NCBI GenBank assembly: GCA_027457005.1
Contig: DAIDTV010000138.1
Coordinates: 1-5,044, forward strand
Source of the DNA: Chloroflexota bacterium
Lineage (GTDB): Bacteria; Chloroflexota; Limnocylindria; Limnocylindrales; CSP1-4
Reading direction: 5' to 3'
Length of the DNA stretch: 5,044 bases
Position 1 is the first letter of the stretch. Each line of letters opens with the position of its first letter. The notes under the pieces are model-generated. The model did no database searches. It was not told the origin of the DNA and saw nothing but the letters and a program-made list of their open reading frames with translations. Positions 1 to 4,522 of the stretch are shown here, one piece after another. The position numbers and the translations under genes were made by a program.

Positions 1-710
1 GTGCCGGGCGCCCCGGTGCGGATCGTGAACGTCACCCTGGAGAGCGCGGCGATCGGCACGTTCAGCCCGAGCCCCGGAGCCGTCAGCGTGTGTGCCACGT
101 CGGCCGGATCCAGGGAGGTGCGGGTGGTGGTCGGCCCGACCGTTGCGTTCGGGGTCTTCGGGTCGATGGGCGTGACCGTGAAGGTGTCGCCGACGATCCC
201 CTGGGCGTGGGCGTAGACCTGCAGCGCCGCCGGGAGCGGCGTGGCGCTGTCGAAGTCGGTGACGGTCACCACCACGGTGGAGTAGGCGGGCAGCACGAAG
301 GACGAGGGGATGTATGCGGGGTAGTCCTTTTTCCCGATCATGCCTCCCGTCACGATCGTGAGGTACACGTGCGGGGTGCCTGCGGCGGCGGTGCCGGCGC
401 CTCCGCTCGCGGGCACGGCCCCGGTGGCGGCGGACGCGGCGCCGGTGGAGACGGACGCGGCCTGGATGCCGGCCGACGTGGTGGCGGCCGTACCGGTCGA
501 AGCCGGGCGCGCCACGGCGCGGAGCACGGCCGGCGAACGGGCCGCCGCGGCCGACACGGCGGTCACCGGCCCGGGAATAGCGTGACCAGCAGCCGATTCG
601 GTCCATGCCGGACCGGCGGCCGTGCCGGCACAGCCCGTGGCGAGCGCCGCGACGGCGAGGCCACTGAAGGTGCGCAGAAACAGGGAGCGGGTGGGACGCA
701 GCCGGGACAT
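1..710 (-). CDS. Cupredoxin-like lipoprotein, C-terminus cut by window edge
   Basis: The gene reads leftward from ATG at 710-708 and stays open to the left edge (236 whole codons), so the C-terminus is missing. GGAG lies six bases before the ATG (GGAGCCACCCATG) and supports this start. Residues 1-27 form a lipoprotein signal peptide: basic start (SRLRPTR), hydrophobic core (GLAVAALA) and lipobox ATGC with Cys27 as the predicted lipidated residue. Residues 28-112 are an Ala/Ser/Thr/Gly-rich linker, probably a flexible tether outside the membrane. From about 113 the sequence looks like a beta-sandwich blue-copper domain (HVYLTIV, then VVVTVTDFDSATPLP). The segment DVAHTLTAPGLGLNVPI matches the region of the first copper-ligand His in sulfocyanin/cupredoxin-like proteins, here His207. 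The Cys-His-Met ligand loop would lie beyond the edge, so copper binding is inferred. A role in extracytoplasmic electron transfer or copper handling is likely, but the partner is unknown. Confidence 0.8.
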   Translation of the reverse strand, partial: MSRLRPTRSLFLRTFSGLAVAALATGCAGTAAGPAWTESAAGHAIPGPVTAVSAAAARSPAVLRAVARPASTGTAATTSAGIQAASVSTGAASAATGAVPASGGAGTAAAGTPHVYLTIVTGGMIGKKDYPAYIPSSFVLPAYSTVVVTVTDFDSATPLPAALQVYAHAQGIVGDTFTVTPIDPKTPNATVGPTTTRTSLDPADVAHTLTAPGLGLNVPIAALSRVTFTIRTGAPG

Positions 711-781
711 GGGTGGCTCCGAGTGGGACGCTTGACGGTGCCGACGCTACGGTCATCCCGCCCGCGGCCACAGGGGCGCAG

Positions 782-799
782 GGCCCGGCGTTCCGGGCC
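782..799. repeat. Perfect 7-bp inverted repeat with tetraloop
   Basis: GGCCCGG at 782-788 pairs with CCGGGCC at 793-799 around a four-base loop (CGTT on the plus strand). It lies in the 190-bp gap between the peptidase stop and the cupredoxin start. It could be a second transcription-ending or attenuating hairpin between the two minus-strand genes. No T-run is present on either side. Confidence 0.35.
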
Positions 800-817
800 G
801 ATGGTCGTGAGCGACCC

Positions 818-829
818 ACCCGCGCGGGT
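818..829. repeat. 12-bp perfect palindrome in intergenic gap
   Basis: ACCCGCGCGGGT is self-complementary. On the minus strand it is preceded by GGGTAG and CTACCC, a second overlapping inverted pair. It lies about 108 bp upstream of the cupredoxin start codon. It could be a regulator-binding site for that gene, but in DNA this GC-rich a 12-bp palindrome can arise by chance. Confidence 0.25.
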
Positions 830-870
830 AGCCACCCGGACCTACCCTTGGCGCCTCGGCGTCAGGCTGT

Positions 871-894
871 GGCCCGGCCGTCACGGCCGGAGCC
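871..894 (-). terminator. GC-rich hairpin after the peptidase gene
   Basis: Just past the peptidase stop codon (903-901) on the minus strand is a stem of GGC-T-CCGGCC against GGCCGGGCC with loop GTGAC, that is nine pairs with one bulged T. It begins seven bases after the stop, where an intrinsic terminator would be expected. No T-run follows, so it may act as a weak or Rho-assisted terminator or simply protect the 3' end of the mRNA. Position and stem are seen; function is inferred. Confidence 0.4.
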
Positions 895-900
895 CGGCGG

Positions 901-3174
901 TCAGGGACGGACGCGCTTCTCCCGCGGCAGCGGCGGCAGGCCCCGGCGTCCCTGCACCAGGAAGTGGCGGAACCAGCCCACCACCTGCACGATGTTCTCG
1001 ACTCGACGGAACGGCGTCCCGCTCCGGGTCAGCTCGTGCGACTCATCGGGGACCCGCATGAGCCGCACCGGGCGCCGGAACGCGCGCAGGACCGCGAAGA
1101 ACTCCTCGGCCTGCGTGATCGGCACGCGAAGGTCCTTCTCCGCGTGCTGGATCAGCAGCGGCGTGCGCACCCGGTCGGCATACGCGATGGGGCTGTCACG
1201 CCAGTACAGCTCGTGATCCTCCCACGGGTTCACGCCGTACTCCTCGAGGCCGAACATGGGGCCACCGATGTCGCCCGACAGCATCTGCGAGGTCATGTCG
1301 TTGACCGAACGCGCGGTGAGCGCGGCCTTGAAGCGGTCGGTGTGCCCCACGATCCAGCTGGTCAGGTACCCGCCGTACGAGCCGCCGGTCACGCCGAGGC
1401 GGTCGGGGTCAACCAGCCCGTCGGCCACCAGCGAGTCGACCCCGGCCATCACGTCGGCCATCGGGCCGTCGCCCCAGTCGCGGAAGTTGCCCCGCACGAA
1501 GTCCTGCCCGTAGCCCTCCGAGCCGCGCGGATTGCACGCGTATACGCTCATCCCTGCCCCTGCCAGGCACTGCCATTCCCAGAACAGCGAGTACCCGTAC
1601 AGGGTCGCCGGCCCGCCGTGGATCTCGACGACCAGCGGCGCGGGCCGGCCGTCGTCGCGCACAGGCGCCGGGTAGAACCAGCCCTGGATCCGGCGGCCGT
1701 CCACCTCGTGCCAGCGCGTCGCGGGCTCCACCAGCGACACGTCCGCCCAGCGCGTGGCCATCAGGTCACTGACGCGTCGCAGGGACGCCGCCGTGAGCGG
1801 GGCGGGCAGGTCTGCGGGAATGTCGGCCACCACCACCTCGAACGGGTGGGTCGGGTCGCCCACGGTCGCCGCGACGCGGACGGCCCCGCCGTCCAGCGCC
1901 ACCTGGTGGGTCCGCGAGATGTAGTGCCGGCCGGCCGTCAGCCGCTCGACCCGGGCCGCCGAGTCGCCGCCCGCCGACTCGCCGCCCGCCGCGTCGTCGC
2001 CCGCCGAGGAGGCGCCGGCCGCGCGGCCGCGACCCGCGGATACTCCCCTCGGAGCCTCCGACTCCACCCGCCAGAGCTCGTAGCTGCCCTCGATCGGCGC
2101 AGAGAAGCTGATCCAGCGGCCGTCCGGGCTCCAGTGAAGGGTCGGGCCGCCACCGCCGAACAGGTCGCTGCCCATGCTGGCGCCCACCATCAGGTCGGTC
2201 GCGCCCGTGAGGTCCACGCCCTCCTGCTCAGGCGCGGCCGGGAACCGCCAGACGTCCCGGCGCGCGGGACCGCGGCCCTGGTAGCGATGCCCGACCGCGG
2301 CGATCCAGCGGCCGTCCGGGCTCCAGGCGGGGGCCGAGAAGTCGCGGCGCCCGCGGCGCCCGGTGAGCCGCGCGATGCGCCCGGTCTCCACGTCGAGCAG
2401 GAACAGTTCCATCTGCCAGTCCAGGTCGTGGTCGCGATGCCGCCGCGACTCGAACACGATCCGCCGGCCGTCCGGGCTCCAGTCGAAGGCACCGTCGTTG
2501 TACGCCCCGGACGTCAGCCGGCGGGCATCGCCCGACGTGGCGTCGACCAGCCACAGGTGGGCGAAGCGATCGTGGGTGAAGCCTGCGCCGTTGTACTGGT
2601 ACTGCAGCCGGTCGATGAAGCGGTAATCCGACTCCGGGGGGTCGCCGGGCTCGCGCCGGCGCCGCGCCGCTGCGGTCGTCGTCTCCGAGGTGCTCCGCAC
2701 GCACAGCCGCGACCCGTCCGGGCTCCATGCCAGGTCCCGCACACCGTGCGGCAGCCGCGTCAGCTCGGCCGCCTCGCCACCTGCCACGGGCAGGATCCAC
2801 ACCTGCGTCGCGGAGTCCTCGAGGTCGTCCTCGCCCGCCCCCGGCACGTCGCCGTGGCGGCGCCCGAAGGCGACACGGCCGGGCCGGGACCCGCCGCCAC
2901 CGGCCTCCAGCACCGCCTCGCGATCCGACAGGAACGCCAGCCGGCTGCCGTCGGGGCTCCACCGCGGGTACGTGTCATGGCGGGAGCCCAGCGTGACCTG
3001 GCGGGCCGGTGCGGAGCCGTCGGCCGGCGCGAGCCACACGGCCTCGCGGTAATCGTCCTTGCCCGGGCCGGCGGCCTTGACCGTGAACGCAACCCATCGT
3101 CCGTCCGGCGACAGTCGGACGTCGGTCGGCACGCGGAGGTCATGGAGATCGGAGGGCAGCGGCAGTCTGGGCAT
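901..3174 (-). CDS. S9 family serine peptidase (S9C-like, acylaminoacyl/dipeptidyl peptidase type)
   Basis: A complete 757-residue protein on the minus strand, start ATG 3174-3172 and stop TGA 903-901. GGAAGG four bases before the ATG is a good ribosome binding site. There is no signal peptide, so it is probably cytoplasmic. Residues about 10-480 form the beta-propeller that screens substrates by size, with PD40-type repeats: LSPDG at 21 and WSPDG at 72, 150, 232, 284 and 348. Residues about 490-745 are the alpha/beta-hydrolase domain: HGGP at 519-522 (oxyanion hole region), NPRGSEGYG at 548-556, nucleophile Ser599 in GGSYGG, Asp681 in KDLRVP and His713 in DESHE. The triad is intact, so the enzyme should be active and cleave short peptides, perhaps removing N-terminal dipeptides or acylated residues; exact specificity cannot be read from sequence. 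A low-complexity Ala/Gly/Ser/Asp insert (about 378-407) sits between propeller strands. The length is normal for S9C-type enzymes. It is probably transcribed alone or with the cupredoxin gene 190 bp downstream. Confidence 0.93.
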   Translation of the reverse strand: MPRLPLPSDLHDLRVPTDVRLSPDGRWVAFTVKAAGPGKDDYREAVWLAPADGSAPARQVTLGSRHDTYPRWSPDGSRLAFLSDREAVLEAGGGGSRPGRVAFGRRHGDVPGAGEDDLEDSATQVWILPVAGGEAAELTRLPHGVRDLAWSPDGSRLCVRSTSETTTAAARRRREPGDPPESDYRFIDRLQYQYNGAGFTHDRFAHLWLVDATSGDARRLTSGAYNDGAFDWSPDGRRIVFESRRHRDHDLDWQMELFLLDVETGRIARLTGRRGRRDFSAPAWSPDGRWIAAVGHRYQGRGPARRDVWRFPAAPEQEGVDLTGATDLMVGASMGSDLFGGGGPTLHWSPDGRWISFSAPIEGSYELWRVESEAPRGVSAGRGRAAGASSAGDDAAGGESAGGDSAARVERLTAGRHYISRTHQVALDGGAVRVAATVGDPTHPFEVVVADIPADLPAPLTAASLRRVSDLMATRWADVSLVEPATRWHEVDGRRIQGWFYPAPVRDDGRPAPLVVEIHGGPATLYGYSLFWEWQCLAGAGMSVYACNPRGSEGYGQDFVRGNFRDWGDGPMADVMAGVDSLVADGLVDPDRLGVTGGSYGGYLTSWIVGHTDRFKAALTARSVNDMTSQMLSGDIGGPMFGLEEYGVNPWEDHELYWRDSPIAYADRVRTPLLIQHAEKDLRVPITQAEEFFAVLRAFRRPVRLMRVPDESHELTRSGTPFRRVENIVQVVGWFRHFLVQGRRGLPPLPREKRVRP
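1960..2019 (-). repeat. Four tandem 15-bp units in the peptidase gene (AGxxx pentapeptides)
   Basis: Four in-frame 15-bp units encode AGASS, AGDDA, AGGES and AGGDS (residues 386-405 of the S9 peptidase). The last two units are nearly identical in DNA, and the third differs at a few bases. Because the unit is a multiple of three, gain or loss by slippage would keep the frame. The encoded segment is probably a disordered surface loop between propeller strands. Confidence 0.75.
2110..2326 (-). repeat. 25-bp exact direct repeat from two propeller blades
   Basis: The 25 bases at 2110-2134 recur exactly at 2302-2326. Both encode the WSPDGRWI motif of neighbouring propeller blades in the S9 peptidase. 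Shorter versions of the same WSPDG-coding stretch are at 2467-2481, 2713-2727 and 2947-2961. The repeat reflects blade duplication and strong codon bias, or gene conversion between blades, rather than a mobile element. Confidence 0.7.
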
Positions 3175-3198
3175 GAAACCTTCCCATGAAGTGAGCAG

Positions 3199-3213
3199 CC
3201 GGTCGGCGACCGG
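3199..3213. promoter_or_regulatory. Inverted repeat CCGGTC-GGC-GACCGG in the peptidase leader
   Basis: Two perfect 6-bp arms (3199-3204 and 3208-3213) flank a three-base centre. It lies between the possible peptidase -10 box and its ribosome site, so in RNA it would form a small hairpin in the leader. It could also be a repressor site just downstream of the promoter. The symmetry is seen; the function is a guess. Confidence 0.3.
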
Positions 3214-3235
3214 GGGCGCGGGGAGCGTTCGTGCG

Positions 3236-3241
3236 AGTGTA
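3236..3241 (-). promoter_or_regulatory. Possible -10 box for the peptidase gene
   Basis: Read on the minus strand this is TACACT, which keeps the conserved T-A and final T of a -10 hexamer and is one of few AT-containing spots in this gap. Transcription would begin near 3229, giving a leader of about 55 bases that includes the GGAAGG ribosome site. No convincing -35 box is seen at the right spacing, so this is a weak call. Confidence 0.25.
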
Positions 3242-3314
3242 TCGCCGACGGGAGGAGGCGACCGCCGACAGGGGCTCGACCGGCAGGGCCGGGGCCCCCG
3301 GACTTGTTGCTCAG

Positions 3315-3350
3315 GCGCGTGCGTGAACTGGATCGGCGCGACGCACGAGC
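3315..3350. promoter_or_regulatory. Inverted repeat upstream of the DUF971 operon promoter (candidate operator)
   Basis: GCGCGTGCGT at 3315-3324 faces ACGCACGAGC at 3341-3350. The arms match at nine of ten positions and are separated by 16 bases. The right arm ends five bases before the TACAAT box at 3356, so the element covers the -35 region and its upstream side. That position suits a dimeric transcription factor acting as activator or repressor. No regulator gene is present in the window to pair with it. Confidence 0.4.
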
Positions 3351-3355
3351 GCGAC

Positions 3356-3361
3356 TACAAT
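3356..3361 (+). promoter_or_regulatory. -10 box TACAAT, predicted leaderless start at 3368
   Basis: TACAAT matches TATAAT at five of six positions and stands out in GC-rich surroundings. It ends exactly six bases before the ATG at 3368, so the usual spacing from -10 to +1 puts the transcription start on the A of the start codon. The absence of a purine-rich ribosome site before this ATG agrees with a leaderless message. No clear TTGACA-type -35 box is seen about 17 bases upstream. Confidence 0.6.
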
Positions 3362-3367
3362 CCCGCC

Positions 3368-3745
3368 ATGCCCTCCAGCTACACGTCGGGCGACGAGTAC
3401 CTCGCTCCCTCCCGCATCAATGTCGATCGCGAGGGCGGCCGCCTCGAGATCGACTGGGCTGACGGCCATCACACCGTCTACGACACCGTGACCCTGCGCT
3501 GGCTGTGCCCGTGCGCCTACTGCCGCGGCGAGGCCGGCATGCCGGGCTGGCTCGACTCGTCGCCGACGCTGACGCCCGACCAGACCCGCCTGGTGGACGT
3601 GCAGCTCGTGGGCACCTACGCCCTCGCGCCGACGTGGGCGGACGGCCACCACACCGGGTACTACACCTACGAGCAGCTCCGCGCGAACTGCCCCTGTCCC
3701 GAAGACGAGGCGCGCCGGGCCGCGCGCACAGCCGTCGAACGCTGA
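3368..3745 (+). CDS. DUF971 / gamma-butyrobetaine hydroxylase-like N-terminal domain protein
   Basis: 125 residues, essentially all one DUF971 (GBBH-like_N) domain. Recognisable features are WADGHHTVY at 30-38, LRWLCPCAYCRGE at 43-55, VGTYAL at 81-86 and WADGHHTGYYTYEQLR at 90-105. Cys47, Cys49 and Cys52 with His94 correspond to the Cys3-His zinc site known from the N-terminal domain of gamma-butyrobetaine hydroxylase. A further CPC at 108-110 is near the C-terminus. The frame is open upstream to 3059, but the start at 3368 is preferred because the domain begins soon after it, the upstream part runs opposite the peptidase and looks like non-coding sequence, and a -10 box lies directly before this ATG. 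Stand-alone DUF971 proteins have been linked to iron-sulfur protein maturation and often lie near Mrp/ApbC-type genes; no such gene is visible here. First gene of the apparent operon. Family assignment is firm; the role is uncertain. Confidence 0.9.
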   Translation: MPSSYTSGDEYLAPSRINVDREGGRLEIDWADGHHTVYDTVTLRWLCPCAYCRGEAGMPGWLDSSPTLTPDQTRLVDVQLVGTYALAPTWADGHHTGYYTYEQLRANCPCPEDEARRAARTAVER

Positions 3746-3758
3746 GGAGACGATCGCC

Positions 3759-4103
3759 ATGATCATCAGTACCACCAATTTCGTGGCCGGCTACCGCGTG
3801 GCGGAGACCAAGGGCCAGTGCTTCGGCGTGGTGGTCCGCAGCCGCGGCCTCGCGGGCAACGTGGCCGCCGGGCTCCGGTCGATCGTCGGGGGCGAGATCA
3901 AGGAGTACACCGAGCTCCTCGAGGATGCCCGCAAGCATGCGATCGACCGCATGGTGGCCAACGCGACCGCGATGGGCGCGAACGCCATCCTGACCATGCG
4001 CTTCGACAGCTCCGAGATGGGCCAGACCATGACCGAGATCGTCGCCTACGGCACGGCCGTGGTCATCGAGGCGGGCCAGTCCGGGTACGAGCAGGCGCGC
4101 TGA
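3759..4103 (+). CDS. UPF0145 / YbjQ family protein
   Basis: 114 residues, close to the usual size of about 105 for this family. Typical features are the N-terminal strand MIISTTNFVAGYRV, the VVVRSRG segment at 24-30, GGEIKEYTELLEDAR at 44-58 leading into a long helix (RKHAIDRMVANATAMGANA) and the following strand AILTMRFDSSEM at 76-87. Family members are small soluble proteins that form ring-like oligomers; they are sometimes called heavy-metal-binding domains, but no biochemical role is established. The single Cys21 does not make a metal site by itself. The start is set by AGGAG at 3745-3749, nine bases before the ATG and overlapping the stop codon of the DUF971 gene, so the two genes are probably translationally coupled (13-bp gap). 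Confidence 0.92.
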   Translation: MIISTTNFVAGYRVAETKGQCFGVVVRSRGLAGNVAAGLRSIVGGEIKEYTELLEDARKHAIDRMVANATAMGANAILTMRFDSSEMGQTMTEIVAYGTAVVIEAGQSGYEQAR

Positions 4104-4128
4104 GCGGGCCGGGCCGTCGGGACGAGCC

Positions 4129-4515
4129 ATGGGCAGCACCGATCTCTCGCAGCTGCTGCGCGGCGCGCTGGGGATCGCGGGCGGGCTCGGGTTCCTGCTC
4201 GGGCTCGCGGTCATGGTGGCCGGCGAGCCGGTGGGCGGTTCATGGCTCCTGATCCCCAGCGCGATCCTGATCCTGATCGCGCTGTACGAGCAGACGCGGT
4301 ACCGGGCGCACCCCGAGGAGGGGTCGGCCGGCCGGTCCAGCCCACCGTTGGGCCCGCCGTGGAGCGTGCGCCCGCCGGCCGGACCCCCTGCGGGCGCCGG
4401 GACCGGGCGCTACGAGCGGACCGACGAGGTCTTCGAGGACCCGACCACCGGCAGGCGCCTCCGGGTCTGGTTCGACCCCGCGACCGGCGACCGACGCTAC
4501 CTGCCGGAACCCTGA
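4129..4515 (+). CDS. Small two-helix membrane protein with DPxTG tail
   Basis: 128 residues of unknown function. Two membrane helices are visible, at about 12-31 (GALGIAGGLGFLLGLAVMV) and 38-53 (SWLLIPSAILILIALY), joined by a short loop (AGEPVGG). A basic stretch follows (YEQTRYRAHPEE), so the tail is probably cytoplasmic and both ends face inside. Residues 65-93 are a Pro/Gly-rich linker. The last 34 residues look like a small folded unit: YERTDEVFEDPTTGRR then LRVWFDPATGDRRYLPE, with DPxTG occurring twice 12 residues apart. I recall similar tails in uncharacterised high-GC bacterial proteins but cannot name a family. GGGA at 4119-4122, six bases before the ATG, is a modest ribosome site. 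It lies 25 bp after the UPF0145 stop and 7 bp before ppk. Confidence 0.8.
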   Translation: MGSTDLSQLLRGALGIAGGLGFLLGLAVMVAGEPVGGSWLLIPSAILILIALYEQTRYRAHPEEGSAGRSSPPLGPPWSVRPPAGPPAGAGTGRYERTDEVFEDPTTGRRLRVWFDPATGDRRYLPEP

Positions 4516-4522
4516 GCGCGCC

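Noticed and set aside
90..1061. A 323-codon plus-strand open frame across the cupredoxin gene and the gap
   Set aside because: It is an Arg/Gly/His-rich product typical of an out-of-frame reading of GC-rich DNA, and it lies opposite a gene with a good signal peptide, ribosome site and recognisable fold.
1960..2019. Tandem 15-bp units considered as a CRISPR array
   Set aside because: The units are short, contiguous without spacers, and in frame inside an intact coding gene.
964..3189. A 741-codon open frame on the plus strand opposite the S9 peptidase gene
   Set aside because: Its codons are the exact reverse complements of the peptidase codons, so a stop would need TTA, CTA or TCA in the peptidase gene, codons that are avoided in such GC-rich DNA. 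The product is rich in Arg, His, Pro and Ala with no recognisable domain, while the peptidase has an intact catalytic triad.
3289..3301. Palindrome CCGGGG-C-CCCCGG as a terminator or operator
   Set aside because: There is no loop large enough for an RNA hairpin without losing several pairs, no T-run, and such G/C runs are expected by chance here.
3059..3367. Upstream extension of the DUF971 reading frame (103 extra codons)
   Set aside because: The first part overlaps the peptidase gene on the other strand, the residues are low-complexity Gly/Ser/Arg, and the domain and a -10 box both point to the ATG at 3368.
3417..4214. A 265-codon minus-strand open frame across the DUF971 and UPF0145 genes
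   Set aside because: Both plus-strand genes are recognised families with ordered start sites; the opposite frame has no domain and ends in Arg/Ser/Gly-rich nonsense sequence.
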